A DNA stretch of 64,000 nt from Clostridium fallax (GCF_900129365.1 NZ_FQVM01000009.1:1-64000), one strand, 5' to 3'. Positions 26,802 through 37,411 are shown, counted from the first letter of the stretch. Numbers and translations are program-made. Notes: generated by a model from the letters alone, not told the origin.

Positions 26802-28100
26802 TTAATAAATTATTTTTCTTTTTATATTAATTATTATCTCTAAAGTATTTAAAAGCTCATCTATTTCCTCTAAAGTATTATAAAAACCACAACTAACTCT
26901 TACCATACCTGGTTTTAACTTTTTAGGATTATATAAAAATTCTTTTGCTTCTTTTTCACTTATATCTAATAACCTTCTTACATATGGATGAGCACAAAAG
27001 CAACCACTTCTTACTGATATTCCTCTATATTTAGATAATAAATCTCCAATTTCTTCATGATAATAATTATTTACATTAAAACTTGCAATAGCCAATTTAT
27101 TATTAAAATCATTATCTGTATACACTTTAATATCTTTAATCATTCTTAAACTATTTATTAGATGAATTTTTAACTTCTCTTCTCTTTCTTCAAAAACATC
27201 AAATCCTATTCTATTTATTTCTCTTAAAGCGCCTACAAGACCTACAACTCCTAATACGTTAGGTGTTCCTCCTTCATGAGCTTCATGATATGGTGCCCAT
27301 GCCTCATCATTATCTCCAACATATAATATAGTTCCGCCCCCTTTTATAAGAGGTGCTTTATGATTTAAATAATCTTTTTTTAAAACAATAACTCCTATTC
27401 CATAAGGTGCATAAATTTTATGAGCAGAAAAAACTAAAAAATCTATATTCTTACCCCTTTTATTTAAGAAAACCTTCTTATGTGGAACTAATTGAGCTCC
27501 ATCTACTATTGTTTTTGCTCCATATTTATGAGCTAAATTTGAAATATAGTAGATATCATTTATATATCCTGTTACATTAGATGCACCGGTAATTGAAATA
27601 ATTTTAACCTTACCTAAATGGTCATTTAAAAGACTTTCTAAGTGATTTAAATTAATTCTTCCACTTTTATCTATATCTACATACTTAACTTTCGCCTTAG
27701 AATACCTCCAAGGTAAATCATTAGAGTGATGTTCCATTCTTGTTGTTATAACTATATCTTCTTCAGAACTTACTAGATTATTTGCAAGTAAGTTTAATCC
27801 CTCTGTAGCATTTTTTACATATATTATGTCATAATTGTCTCTATCTTCTACATCAAAAAAACTTAATATTTCATTTCTTGAATCATTAAAAATCTCAGTA
27901 GTAAAAAATGAATTAAATCCCTTTCCTCTCCCTACAGATCCATAATAGGGCATAAATCTTTTTATAGATTTAATTGAAGCTATTAAAGGTGGTGTAGTAG
28001 CTCCATTATCAAAATTTATAGGCTCCACACTTTTACCATTATAAAGTAATACATTCTTATTAGATTTTAATACTTTATTTTCTAAATTTATAAAAGCCAT
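26802..28100 (-). CDS. Class V aminotransferase, cysteine desulfurase-like
   Basis: A 432-residue PLP enzyme of the class V (NifS/SufS) group. The PLP lysine is in SAHKIYAPYG, and the desulfurase cysteine region reads RSGCFCAHPY, with the SufS-like RSGxxCA pattern. The EHHSNDLPW and DGAQLVPH motifs are also present. It probably mobilises sulfur from cysteine. There is no iscU/sufU partner next to it, so it may be a specialised or stand-alone desulfurase, or a cysteine lyase-like enzyme. Confidence 0.8.
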   Translation of the reverse strand: MAFINLENKVLKSNKNVLLYNGKSVEPINFDNGATTPPLIASIKSIKRFMPYYGSVGRGKGFNSFFTTEIFNDSRNEILSFFDVEDRDNYDIIYVKNATEGLNLLANNLVSSEEDIVITTRMEHHSNDLPWRYSKAKVKYVDIDKSGRINLNHLESLLNDHLGKVKIISITGASNVTGYINDIYYISNLAHKYGAKTIVDGAQLVPHKKVFLNKRGKNIDFLVFSAHKIYAPYGIGVIVLKKDYLNHKAPLIKGGGTILYVGDNDEAWAPYHEAHEGGTPNVLGVVGLVGALREINRIGFDVFEEREEKLKIHLINSLRMIKDIKVYTDNDFNNKLAIASFNVNNYYHEEIGDLLSKYRGISVRSGCFCAHPYVRRLLDISEKEAKEFLYNPKKLKPGMVRVSCGFYNTLEEIDELLNTLEIIINIKRKIIY

Positions 28101-28243
28101 AAAAATTACCTCCTAATTTATAATATTCCCTAAAATAATTGTTGCCACTATACCAATGCTATTTGAGTAAATATATAAAATTTGAAATATATTTATATTT
28201 TTAATCATATATTAAAATAGACACTTTTAAAGGAGGTTTTTTT

Positions 28244-28645
28244 ATGATAGATAATAAATCAATATCAAAAGATTGTATTCATATTAAATTTGAGCCACTT
28301 TTTAATAATATAGAAAACTTAAATAACTTTGACATGAATTCAACTTTTTCCATTCCTTTTGAAAACAGTATTTCTAAAAGTTTTGATGTAAATCCCTTTT
28401 TAAATCTACCACCACTTAATAACATTTTTGCTCCTAATCCCCTAGAAATACTTTCAAATATAGATTGGAATCTAGAAGAAGATTCAATAATAGATGAAAA
28501 ATGTAATCACATATTTAATATAATTAATAAAAATAATTCTTCTTTGCTTAAGTCTTTAGAAACTTTTAATATACCTCATAATGTATCAAAATTATTATTT
28601 AAACAACTGATAAAATTAACAATTAAAGAAGTGAATAAGTCATAA
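28244..28645 (+). CDS. Protein of unknown function upstream of the DUF4397 gene
   Basis: A 133-residue protein that I do not recognise. It is Asn- and Ser-rich, with repeated short Phe/Pro/Asn motifs in the first half (FSIPFENS, NPFLNLPPLNN) and an alpha-helical, Lys-rich C-terminus. No signal peptide or membrane segment. An excellent ribosome binding site (AAAGGAGGT) precedes it, and it is followed after 12 nt by the DUF4397 protein gene, so the two are surely co-transcribed and may act together. Confidence 0.75.
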   Translation: MIDNKSISKDCIHIKFEPLFNNIENLNNFDMNSTFSIPFENSISKSFDVNPFLNLPPLNNIFAPNPLEILSNIDWNLEEDSIIDEKCNHIFNIINKNNSSLLKSLETFNIPHNVSKLLFKQLIKLTIKEVNKS

Positions 28646-28657
28646 GGAGAGATATTA

Positions 28658-29299
28658 ATGTTTTTTTCTAATGCATTAAATTATACCAATTCTTTACCTA
28701 TTATAAAAAGCTATGTAAGATTACTTCATGCCTCTCCAGATAGTCCTTCTGTAGATGTATATATGTCTGGTAAACTTATAGCTTCTAATATTTCTTTTGG
28801 AGAACATACTAATTATTTTGAAATTGCTCCAGATGATTATAATGTAGAGATTTATCTATCTGGTAAAAAAGATACTCCTTTATTTTCAAAATATATAGAA
28901 ATATATCCTAAGAGTTACTTTACTATAGGCATTATAAATATGTTTGAAGATATAGATTTAAGAAGAATATTAGACGGAAGCTCTGGTAACAATCAAAACA
29001 TATCATTTTTAAGATTTATACATTATTCTCCTAAGGCTCCACTTTTAAATTTATCTTTAGGAAGAGTAAAAACTCTTTTTAAATTTATGGAATATAGAGA
29101 AAGCTCTGGATATTATCCTTTATCTCCAGGTATATATACTTTTAATCTTTCTGCATCTAATGCTAGTTTTTTATCATTTCCAATCCCTAACATAAAATTA
29201 AAGCCTAATAAATTTTATACAATATACTCTATAGGATTAACTTTAGACAATCCTAGAATAAGAACAATAATCCTTGAAGATGGAAATTTTACCAAATAA
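28658..29299 (+). CDS. DUF4397 domain protein
   Basis: A 213-residue protein with two DUF4397-like beta units. The first begins YVRLLHASPDSPSVDVYMSG and the second FLRFIHYSPKAPLLNLSL. The pattern VRxxHASPDxPxVDVY is characteristic of the family. No signal peptide or membrane anchor is visible, although many family members are envelope or spore-surface proteins. It is the second gene of a two-gene operon and ends before a strong terminator. Function unknown. Confidence 0.8.
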   Translation: MFFSNALNYTNSLPIIKSYVRLLHASPDSPSVDVYMSGKLIASNISFGEHTNYFEIAPDDYNVEIYLSGKKDTPLFSKYIEIYPKSYFTIGIINMFEDIDLRRILDGSSGNNQNISFLRFIHYSPKAPLLNLSLGRVKTLFKFMEYRESSGYYPLSPGIYTFNLSASNASFLSFPIPNIKLKPNKFYTIYSIGLTLDNPRIRTIILEDGNFTK

Positions 29300-29344
29300 T
29301 ATTTTAATTAAATTTATATAAAATTTTCAACTTATCACTTTCAT

Positions 29345-29381
29345 AAAAACTATGAAATTAAATTTTAATTTCATAGTTTTT
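29345..29381 (+). terminator. Terminator after the DUF4397 operon
   Basis: A perfect 16-bp stem (AAAAACTATGAAATTA 29345-29360 with its complement 29366-29381), loop of 5 nt, followed by T. Confidence 0.9.
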
Positions 29382-29475
29382 TATTATAAAAATAGTTTTG
29401 TTTATATATGTAAAATTGATAGTATCTCCTTTAAATAGTATAATATTAATGAATTTATAATGAAGGAGAAAAACC

Positions 29476-31407
29476 ATGATTGTATTAAGCTGCAAAGATA
29501 TAGAAAAAAGTTTTGGTATAGATGTAATTTTAAAAAATATAACTTTTAATATTAACGAAGGAGACAAAGTAGGCTTAATTGGACCTAATGGTGAAGGAAA
29601 GTCTACTTTATTTAAAATTTTAACAAAACAACTTTCCTATGATAATGGAGAGCTTTTTATAGATAAAAATAAAACTTTAGGCTATTTATCTCAACACCTT
29701 TCTTTAGAAAGTAATAATACTATATACATAGAAATGCAAAATGTATTCCAGGATCTTTTAAGATTAGAAGAAAAAATTAAAGACCTTGAAAACAAATTAA
29801 ATGAACCTTATGATCCATCAAAAGAAAAATATCATGAAAAACTTATAAATGACTATGCTCTTAGCCAAGAACTTTATGAAAATAGAGGTGGATATACTTT
29901 TAGAGGTGAAATTTCTAGAGTATTAAAAGGATTAGGTTTTTTAGAAAAAGACTTTGATAAAGAAATTCAATATTTAAGTGGAGGACAAAAAACTAGAGTT
30001 GCCCTTTGTAAACTACTTCTAACAAAGCCAGATATATTACTCCTAGATGAGCCTACAAACCATTTAGATTTAGATGCTATTGAGTGGCTTGAAGATTACT
30101 TAAAAAGCTATAAAGGAACTGTTTTAGTTATATCTCATGATAGATTTTTCCTAGATAGTGTAACTAATTCTACTATTGAACTTATTAACGGTCACGTAAA
30201 TTGTTATAATGCAAGTTATACAAAATTTTTAGAACTTCGTGAAAAAGATTATGAAGCAAAGCTTAAAGCTTATAATATTCAACAAGCTGAAATTAAGCGT
30301 CAAGAAGAAATAATAGATAGATTTCGTTCCTTTAATAGAGAAAAAAGTGTTAGAGCTGCAGAAAGTAGAGAAAAAGCTTTATCTAAAATGGAAAAATTAG
30401 ATGCTCCCGATAAAATAAAAGAAGCATCTAAAATCAAATTTGAAACTTCTGTAAAAAGTGGTAACGACGTATTATTTATCAACAATTTAGCTAAAAGCTA
30501 TGGCGATAAAGAACTTTTTTCTAATGTAAATTTAGATATTAAAAGAAGTCAAAAAGTAGCTTTAATAGGGGAAAATGGTAGAGGAAAAACTACTTTATTT
30601 AAAATAATATTAGATAGAGTTAAACAAGATTGTGGTGAAAAAATATTAGGTAAAAATGTTATTCTTGGATATTATGATCAAGAGCAATCAGATCTTAATG
30701 AAGATAAAACTATTTTAGATGAGATTTGGGATGAATTCCCTAGCCTAACCACTACAGAAATCAGAAATTATTTAGCATCATTTTTATTTACTGGAGATGA
30801 TGTTTTTAAAGAAATTAATAAATTAAGCGGTGGAGAAAAATGTAGGATAAATCTTTTAAAACTTATGCTATCAAAGTCTAATTTTTTACTTTTAGATGAG
30901 CCTACAAATCACTTAGATATTATGTCTAGAGAAGCTCTTGAAAAAGCTATTTTAAGTTATGATGGAACTTTAATAGTAATATCTCATGATAGATATTTCT
31001 TAAATAAAGTAATAGATAGAATCTATGAGTTAGAAAAAAACGGAATAAAGCAATACTTAGGTAACTACACTTATTATATAGAGAAAAAGAAAAACCCTAA
31101 TAGATATGAAGGTTTAGAAGAGGATACATCTGGAAAAACTAAAACTCAAATAAAAGAAGAAAGAAAGAAAAAAAGAGACATAGAAAAGCAACTAAAAGCA
31201 AACGCCCTTAAATTAAAAAACATAGAAAAAGAAATTGCAGATAAAGAGGAAAAAATAAGTAATCTTCAAAATCAACTTTGTCTTGAGGAAATTTATTCTA
31301 ACCCAACAGAATCTGAAAGAGTAAATAAAGAAATATCATCTACTCAAGAGGAAATTGATTTACTTTATGTAGAATGGGAAGAATTAGCTGCAACAATTGA
31401 AAACTAA
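29476..31407 (+). CDS. ABC-F family ATPase
   Basis: A 643-residue soluble protein with two ABC ATPase domains and no membrane segments. Walker A motifs are GPNGEGKST (36-44) and GENGRGKTT; signature motifs are LSGGQKTRVAL and LSGGEKCRINL, each followed by LLLDEPTNHLD. A charged linker of about 80 residues joins the domains, and a C-terminal coiled coil (about 550-643) follows. ABC-F proteins bind the ribosome E site and act in translation or antibiotic protection. The general build is like YdiF/Uup housekeeping members; resistance activity cannot be inferred. Confidence 0.9.
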   Translation: MIVLSCKDIEKSFGIDVILKNITFNINEGDKVGLIGPNGEGKSTLFKILTKQLSYDNGELFIDKNKTLGYLSQHLSLESNNTIYIEMQNVFQDLLRLEEKIKDLENKLNEPYDPSKEKYHEKLINDYALSQELYENRGGYTFRGEISRVLKGLGFLEKDFDKEIQYLSGGQKTRVALCKLLLTKPDILLLDEPTNHLDLDAIEWLEDYLKSYKGTVLVISHDRFFLDSVTNSTIELINGHVNCYNASYTKFLELREKDYEAKLKAYNIQQAEIKRQEEIIDRFRSFNREKSVRAAESREKALSKMEKLDAPDKIKEASKIKFETSVKSGNDVLFINNLAKSYGDKELFSNVNLDIKRSQKVALIGENGRGKTTLFKIILDRVKQDCGEKILGKNVILGYYDQEQSDLNEDKTILDEIWDEFPSLTTTEIRNYLASFLFTGDDVFKEINKLSGGEKCRINLLKLMLSKSNFLLLDEPTNHLDIMSREALEKAILSYDGTLIVISHDRYFLNKVIDRIYELEKNGIKQYLGNYTYYIEKKKNPNRYEGLEEDTSGKTKTQIKEERKKKRDIEKQLKANALKLKNIEKEIADKEEKISNLQNQLCLEEIYSNPTESERVNKEISSTQEEIDLLYVEWEELAATIEN

Positions 31408-31471
31408 CTATTTATATGAATAAAATTCAAATAAATAAAAATCTATAAAAACTCAATTTATATTTATAAAT

Positions 31472-31518
31472 AAAAAACTATGAAGCTTAAATTTTAAATT
31501 CAATCTTCATAGTTTTTT
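31472..31518 (+). terminator. Terminator of the ABC-F gene
   Basis: A 14-bp stem (AAAAAACTATGAAG 31472-31485 with CTTCATAGTTTTTT 31505-31518) and a 19-nt loop. Confidence 0.85.
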
Positions 31519-31667
31519 ATAATCATAAATTAATTTATGACGAATCTACAATGCTTTGTGTAATTTAATCTATATAGTAGTTATATAACCAAAAGTTTTA
31601 TTTTTAATTATATTTTTATAAACTTCTATACATTAACTAAAATTTATTTTAATTTTTAGGCTTATAA

Positions 31668-32108
31668 TTATTTTAATCCAGTAGAACCAAATCCACCTTC
31701 TCCTCTTTCACTTTCTGAAAGTTCATCTACTTCAAAAACATTAACTCTCCATACAGGCTTTACAACAAGTTGGGCTATTTTCATACCTTTTTCTATTTTA
31801 AAATCGTCTTTACCATGATTTATCATTATAACTCCTACTTCACCTCTATACCCTTCATCAATAGTTCCTGGAGAATTTACAAGAGTTATACAGTGTTTTA
31901 ATGCTAATCCACTTCTAGGTCTAACCTGTCCTTCAGTATTTTTAGGTAATTCTATTTTTATTCCTGTTTTTATTAAAGTACTTTGGGAAGGCTTTAAAAT
32001 TTTTTCTTCTACAGAAAATAGGTCAAGTCCAGCATCTCCTTCGTGAGCATAACTTGGAATTATAGCATCTTTATGTATTTTAATTATTTTTAAATCAAAT
32101 TTTTCCAT
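31668..32108 (-). CDS. dut: Deoxyuridine 5'-triphosphate nucleotidohydrolase
   Basis: A trimeric dUTPase of 146 residues, which hydrolyses dUTP to dUMP and keeps uracil out of DNA. The five family motifs are visible in order: [24 protein letters not shown], and the C-terminal [10 protein letters not shown]. Monocistronic on the minus strand. It follows a long AT-rich gap. Confidence 0.95.
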   Translation of the reverse strand: MEKFDLKIIKIHKDAIIPSYAHEGDAGLDLFSVEEKILKPSQSTLIKTGIKIELPKNTEGQVRPRSGLALKHCITLVNSPGTIDEGYRGEVGVIMINHGKDDFKIEKGMKIAQLVVKPVWRVNVFEVDELSESERGEGGFGSTGLK

Positions 32109-32428
32109 AATATATATTCTCTCCTTTTTTATTTATAATATATAGCTTACTAAAAAATAATGCTAAGTGCAATTATTATTTAATTATAATTAAATAATAA
32201 TACTTATAAAGAAATAATAATTAAATTTTATATTGAATTAATTATATATAATTTAAATAATATTTTTAAAATAAAAATTAAGATTTTACTTATATTTAAT
32301 ACTAAAATCATATATAAACAAAAAAATATATTTTAATAAATAAAAGAGGCTTATAAAGAAAATAACCTAAGTTAATTTCTTTATAACCTCTTTTTAAGAT
32401 CAACTACCAAATTAAATTAATATATTAT
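32109..32428. other. Intergenic stretch with a terminator
   Basis: 320 nt without a gene. It is extremely AT-rich. The only structure is the hairpin at 32342-32396 (AAAGAGG...CCTCTTTTT with TATAAAGAAA and TTTCTTTATA inside), which terminates the cysteine-rich repeat protein gene on the minus strand. The dut promoter region is at the left end. Confidence 0.75.
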
Positions 32429-33568
32429 TTATCTGTTGCATCTATTACGTCTTAAATTATTTAAAACTAGGCATTTTCCTCTTCTGTGTTTTCTGTCAAT
32501 AACAAATTCATTTGTTGGAATATATATAGGACGTGCAAGTCCTTCTGGTGTACATTGAATTAGTTTGTATAAACCATGTTCTAAGCCTTCAAATCTTACT
32601 ATACCTGAACTATTTGTTACCTTAGATGATATAAGCTCTGGCTCACATCCATCTAATTTGTATAGATTAAATTTAACTCCTTCAATTGGTCTTCTTCTAG
32701 GTCCGTTTAATACACTTAAAGCTTCTATTGTACCTTTACTAAACTCCTCTACTGGCATACAAGTTACTGTAGTTTCTACACATTGTTCTTTACAATTAAT
32801 AGAGAAATTATCACTTGGATCATAAATAACATTTGAACAGAAGCACATATCAAATTTTACAGCTATTCTATAATCTCCTTCTGGAATATTATCAAAAGTA
32901 CAAGTACCGCAGCTATCTGTTTTCTTTGTAGCAATTAATTTTGAACTACCTTTACAGCATTTATATAAATTAACATCTATTCCACTTAAAGGAATTAACG
33001 CTCCGCATTTAAGAGCTTTAACATCTACTATAGCTTTTCCACATACATCATCTTTAGTTTTTAATCTATTTATTATAGTAATCTTTTCTGTTCTATTACA
33101 AGCTGAAATTTTTACCTCATTATAAGGACAATATTCTGGCTTTTCAAACATGCATCTATCCACAAACTCTACAACTCTATAATTTCCGTCATTTAGTTCA
33201 TCAAAAACTACCCTACCATCACAATCAGATAATTTAGATGCTATAAGTTCAGATTTGCACCCATTAATTTTATAAAGATTTACTCTTGCGCCTGCTAAAG
33301 GCTCTAAACAATTGCATTTTATTAATGTTTCTACTACTATTTCACCTTTAGGTTTTCCACAAGGGCAAGCTAAGATATTTGTGTTTTCATTATCTTCATT
33401 ATTACAACCGCAATGATGTTCTGGTCTTCTTCTTCTATCATTGTCTCTTTCACACTCATCGTCATCATCACATTCTTCATAATCTTCTACGTAATCATCA
33501 ATATTCTCCCAAATATCAAAATCTTTTTCTTCATTACAATATCTATTGTTTTCTAAGTTGTTATCCAT
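32429..33568 (-). CDS. Cysteine-rich protein with three prealbumin-like repeats
   Basis: A 379-residue protein with no signal peptide or membrane segment. The first 80 residues are very acidic (DYEECDDDDECERD), then RRRRP. Three units follow, each about 90 residues, with the shared pattern GxxVNLYK...I(A/S)xKxxD..G...F...L..G.YR. Examples are GARVNLYK, GIDVNLYK and GVKFNLYK. The fold resembles SpaA/Cna-B prealbumin-like domains used in surface proteins. Many Cys occur between strands. With no export signal, a spore-coat or exosporium role is plausible but only inferred. AGGAGGTATACC precedes the ATG. Confidence 0.8.
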   Translation of the reverse strand: MDNNLENNRYCNEEKDFDIWENIDDYVEDYEECDDDDECERDNDRRRRPEHHCGCNNEDNENTNILACPCGKPKGEIVVETLIKCNCLEPLAGARVNLYKINGCKSELIASKLSDCDGRVVFDELNDGNYRVVEFVDRCMFEKPEYCPYNEVKISACNRTEKITIINRLKTKDDVCGKAIVDVKALKCGALIPLSGIDVNLYKCCKGSSKLIATKKTDSCGTCTFDNIPEGDYRIAVKFDMCFCSNVIYDPSDNFSINCKEQCVETTVTCMPVEEFSKGTIEALSVLNGPRRRPIEGVKFNLYKLDGCEPELISSKVTNSSGIVRFEGLEHGLYKLIQCTPEGLARPIYIPTNEFVIDRKHRRGKCLVLNNLRRNRCNR

Positions 33569-33631
33569 GGTATACCTCCTTAATATATCTATGTTACATT
33601 TTATGAAGTATACCTATTATTTGTGCCTAAT

Positions 33632-34246
33632 TTACATTTTTCCTTTCTTTTTAACTTTTTTCATTCTAAACAGATCTTCCCTATCTTTTTCCTCTAATAC
33701 ATCTGTTACAAATTTAACTATGCCAATAAACTTAGGAATTTGTATATTTTGAAGAGCATTAGCTCTTCTTTGAGTCTTTTTAACTTCCATAGCTAATCTA
33801 AAAATAGCATTTTCAACCTCTGCTAATTCATAAGTTAAGTACTTAACCTTATTAAATTGTATTACAGCCTCATCTATAGCTCCATTGCTTCTATAAAAAC
33901 CATATACAGGTTTTAATTTTTCCTTTTTATAAATAACCTTAGGCACTTCTACTCCCATTACACTTTTAAATATAACATCATATTCTTCATCATTTTTTAT
34001 TGCCATTCCTATATCTTCTGTATTTATTATTCCCGATGTAATATTTGCAATTTGTAAGGCTTTATATGCCTTTTTAAAGGTTATATCTATTTGTCCTTGA
34101 AGTTCATATGCTCTACTTACATAAGTCATAAGTTCTTTTATAAGAACATTTCTTTTTTTATCTAATAATTCAAAACCCTTTTTAGAAAATTCTAAAGAGT
34201 TCTTTGCAGCCATTAAAGTAGCTTTAGTAGGTGCGAAATTCTCCAT
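33632..34246 (-). CDS. ntpD: V-type ATP synthase subunit D
   Basis: A 204-residue coiled-coil protein that forms the rotating central stalk inside the A3B3 head. The N-terminal PTKATLMAAKNSLEFSKKGFELLDKKRNVL is typical of subunit D, and long N- and C-terminal helices are predicted. It is the last gene of the V-ATPase operon, 1 nt after ntpB. Residues KKVKKKGKM at the end are basic. Confidence 0.93.
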   Translation of the reverse strand: MENFAPTKATLMAAKNSLEFSKKGFELLDKKRNVLIKELMTYVSRAYELQGQIDITFKKAYKALQIANITSGIINTEDIGMAIKNDEEYDVIFKSVMGVEVPKVIYKKEKLKPVYGFYRSNGAIDEAVIQFNKVKYLTYELAEVENAIFRLAMEVKKTQRRANALQNIQIPKFIGIVKFVTDVLEEKDREDLFRMKKVKKKGKM

Positions 34247-34247
34247 A

Positions 34248-35630
34248 TTATCTCACCACTTTTTTATAATATTTTTCTATAATCTCTGGTGAAATTCTAT
34301 CTAATTCACTCTTTGGTAATATAGAAAGAATTTCCCAAGCTAAATCTAAGGATTCTATAATATCTCTATTTTCATCAAATTGTTGTTTTAAAAATCTATT
34401 TTCAAAATTTCTACCAAACTCTAGATACAATTTATCTATATCAGAAAGCTCCTCCTCTCCTATAACTTGAGCTAATGATAAGACATCTTGTACCCTAGAA
34501 TAAGCTGCAAAAACTTGGTTTGCTACCTCTCCATGATCTTCTCTTGTATACCCTTTTCCTATACCATCTTTCATAAGTCTTGATAAAGAAGGCAATATAT
34601 TAACAGGAGGATATATATCCTTTTGCTGTAATCCTCTAGATAAAACTATTTGTCCTTCAGTAATGAAACCTGTAAGGTCTGGTACTGGATGTGTTATATC
34701 ATCATTAGGCATTGTAAGTATAGGTATTTGAGTTATGCTTCCCTTTTTTCCCTTAATCATTCCAGCTCTTTCATATAATGATGCTAAATCAGAATATAAA
34801 TATCCAGGATAACCTTTTCTACTTGGAACCTCCTCTTTTAAAGAAGATAATTCTCTTAAGGCTTCACAGTAATTTGTCATATCAGTTAATATGACTAAAA
34901 CATGCATATCCTCTTCGAAAGCTAAATATTCTGCAGCTGTAAGAGCACAACGTGGAGTTATAATTCTTTCAACTACTGGTTCATCTGCAAGGTTAGTAAA
35001 CATTACAACGTTTTCTAAAACTCCAGCTTCTTCAAAGCTTCTTTTAAAAAAGTGAGCATCATCATGTTTTATTCCCATAGCACCAAAAACTATACAGAAG
35101 TTATTTTCTTTTTCGCCACTTAGTTTTGCTTGTCTAACTATTTGAGCTGCTAATTCATTATGAGATATACCATTCCCAGAAAATATAGGTAGTTTTTGTC
35201 CTCTTATTAATGTTGTTAGTAAATCTATTGATGATATTCCTGTTTGTATGTAGTTTCTTGGATAAGTTCTTGCTACTGGGTTTATAGGACGCCCATTTAT
35301 ATTATATTTTTTAGATGAATATATGGCTCCTCCCCCATCTCTTGGTTCTCCTATTCCATTAAAATCTCTTCCTAATATATCCTTTGATAAAGTTAATCTA
35401 AAAGGTTCTCCTGTAAAAGATATCGCTGTATTTTCTACAGATAATCCTAAAGTAGGCTCAAAAACTTGTACTATAGCCTTATCTTTATATATTTGAACAA
35501 CCTTTCCCTTTTTTCTTTCCTTTCCTTCTACTATTATATCAACTACTTCATCATAAGCTACCCCTTCTACATTAGAGAGAATCAGTAATGGCCCTTGTAT
35601 TTTATCAAGCATTAAATATTCTTTATTCAT
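34248..35630 (-). CDS. ntpB: V-type ATP synthase subunit B
   Basis: The non-catalytic nucleotide-binding-like subunit of the head, 460 residues. The P-loop is degenerate ([10 protein letters not shown] replaces GxxGxGKT), as expected for B. The segment [22 protein letters not shown] matches the alpha/beta ATPase signature region. It forms the A3B3 hexamer with NtpA, encoded 9 nt upstream. Confidence 0.95.
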   Translation of the reverse strand: MNKEYLMLDKIQGPLLILSNVEGVAYDEVVDIIVEGKERKKGKVVQIYKDKAIVQVFEPTLGLSVENTAISFTGEPFRLTLSKDILGRDFNGIGEPRDGGGAIYSSKKYNINGRPINPVARTYPRNYIQTGISSIDLLTTLIRGQKLPIFSGNGISHNELAAQIVRQAKLSGEKENNFCIVFGAMGIKHDDAHFFKRSFEEAGVLENVVMFTNLADEPVVERIITPRCALTAAEYLAFEEDMHVLVILTDMTNYCEALRELSSLKEEVPSRKGYPGYLYSDLASLYERAGMIKGKKGSITQIPILTMPNDDITHPVPDLTGFITEGQIVLSRGLQQKDIYPPVNILPSLSRLMKDGIGKGYTREDHGEVANQVFAAYSRVQDVLSLAQVIGEEELSDIDKLYLEFGRNFENRFLKQQFDENRDIIESLDLAWEILSILPKSELDRISPEIIEKYYKKVVR

Positions 35631-35639
35631 AATATCACC

Positions 35640-37400
35640 CTACTCTCTATATTTAGCTTTCATATCATCAAAGTAATCATTTATTTCATTTTCTAAAGAA
35701 TCAAGTAAAGAAAAATCATCATTAGGAACGTTATATTTCATTTTGTATAATTTTTCCACTAAGTCCTTATCCATAATTTTACTAATAGGAACACCAAGTT
35801 TTACAGCTTCTAACCCTTGATTATAAAATACTTCAATAACTTTAAGCATTTTATATTGCTTTTCTAGAGGCACAAAAGTATCTATATCGTTATAAGCATT
35901 TTGTTGTAAAAATGCTACTTTCATAACCTTTGAAATTTCTATTATAAGCCTTTGATCATCAGGAAGAACATCTTCTCCAACTAACTTAACTATCTCCATA
36001 AGTTTATTTTCTTCATATAAAACCTTTAGCATTTTACCTCTAAGGTCCATAACATCTGGAGCTACATTTTCCTCGTACCAATCTTTTAAAAGATTTAAAT
36101 ATCCACTATAACTTTCAAGCCAGTTAATAGCTGGATAGTGTCTTGCATAAGCAAGTTTTTTATCTAAGCACAAAAATGAAGATACGAATCTTTTAGTATT
36201 TTGAGTTACTGGCTCTGAAAAATCTCCTCCTGCTGGAGAAACCGCCCCTATTACTGTTACAGATCCTTCTGTTCCATTTAAATTTTCCACATATCCAGCT
36301 CTTTCATAAAACTCTGCTAATCTAGAAGGTAAATAAGCTGGATAACCTTCCTCTGCAGGCATCTCTTCAAGTCTTCCTGAAATTTCTCTTAAAGCTTCTG
36401 CCCATCTTGAAGTAGAATCTGCCATTATAGCTACGTGATATCCCATATCTCTATAATATTCTGCCAAGGTTATTCCTGTATAAATAGATGCTTCTCTTGC
36501 TGCAACTGGCATATTAGATGTATTTGCAATAAGTACAGTTCTATTCATAAGAGGAAGATTAGTTTTAGGATCTATAAGTTTTGGGAAATCCTCTAAAACC
36601 TCTGTCATCTCATTACCTCTTTCACCACATCCTATATAAACTATAATATCAGCATCTGACCATTTAGCTAATTGGTGTTGAGTCATTGTCTTTCCTGTAC
36701 CAAATCCTCCAGGTATAGCACAAGTACCACCTTTAGCTAATGGAAAAAATATATCTATTATTCTTTGTCCTGTTACAAGAGGTTTAAATATAGTTTCTCT
36801 TTCTATAACAGGTCTTGCCTTTCTTACTGACCATTGTTGATAAAGTTTTAAGTCATATATTTTTTCTCCATCCTTTATCTTAACAATAGTTTGTTCTATA
36901 TTGTACTTTCCACTCTCTTTAACCTCTATTACTGTTCCTTTAAGTTCTGGATGGACCATTAATTTATGAAGTATAGTTTCAGTTTCTTGTATTTCTCCAT
37001 AAACATCTCCACCCTTTAAGTATTCTCCTAATTTAACAGTAATTTTTACATCCCATAATTTTTCTTCATCTAATGAAATTAGTCCTACTCCTTCTGGAAT
37101 AAATCCATAGGATATTTCATTAATGGTTTTTAATGGTCTTTCAATTCCATCAAACATATTTCCTAATATACCAGGACCAAGCTTTAGTGAAAGTGGATTA
37201 CCTGTAGGAATTACTTCTTCTCCTACCTTTACTCCTCCAGTTTCTTCATAAACCTGAATAGTAGCTTCATCGTCTTCTAAAATGATTATCTCTCCAATAA
37301 GTTTCTTATCTCCAACCATAACCATTTCTCTCATCTTAAAGCCCTTCATATTTTCAGCTTTAACTACTGGACCATTTACGCCTATTATTCTACCTTTCAT
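35640..37400 (-). CDS. ntpA: V-type ATP synthase catalytic subunit A
   Basis: The catalytic subunit, 586 residues. The P-loop GGFGTGKT is at 231-238 with the catalytic Glu in GCGERGNEMTEVL. The non-homologous insert characteristic of A subunits lies at about 110-190 (KLGEYLKGGDVYG). The PSRLAEFYERAGYVE signature is present. It either uses ATP to pump ions or makes ATP, depending on conditions. Confidence 0.96.
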   Translation of the reverse strand: MKGRIIGVNGPVVKAENMKGFKMREMVMVGDKKLIGEIIILEDDEATIQVYEETGGVKVGEEVIPTGNPLSLKLGPGILGNMFDGIERPLKTINEISYGFIPEGVGLISLDEEKLWDVKITVKLGEYLKGGDVYGEIQETETILHKLMVHPELKGTVIEVKESGKYNIEQTIVKIKDGEKIYDLKLYQQWSVRKARPVIERETIFKPLVTGQRIIDIFFPLAKGGTCAIPGGFGTGKTMTQHQLAKWSDADIIVYIGCGERGNEMTEVLEDFPKLIDPKTNLPLMNRTVLIANTSNMPVAAREASIYTGITLAEYYRDMGYHVAIMADSTSRWAEALREISGRLEEMPAEEGYPAYLPSRLAEFYERAGYVENLNGTEGSVTVIGAVSPAGGDFSEPVTQNTKRFVSSFLCLDKKLAYARHYPAINWLESYSGYLNLLKDWYEENVAPDVMDLRGKMLKVLYEENKLMEIVKLVGEDVLPDDQRLIIEISKVMKVAFLQQNAYNDIDTFVPLEKQYKMLKVIEVFYNQGLEAVKLGVPISKIMDKDLVEKLYKMKYNVPNDDFSLLDSLENEINDYFDDMKAKYRE

Positions 37401-37411
37401 AATATCACCGC

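Noticed and set aside
28100..28243. Sigma-E or sigma-K promoter before the DUF4397 operon
   Set aside because: CATATATTA resembles a -10 element of these sigma factors, but the -35 match is poor in such AT-rich DNA.
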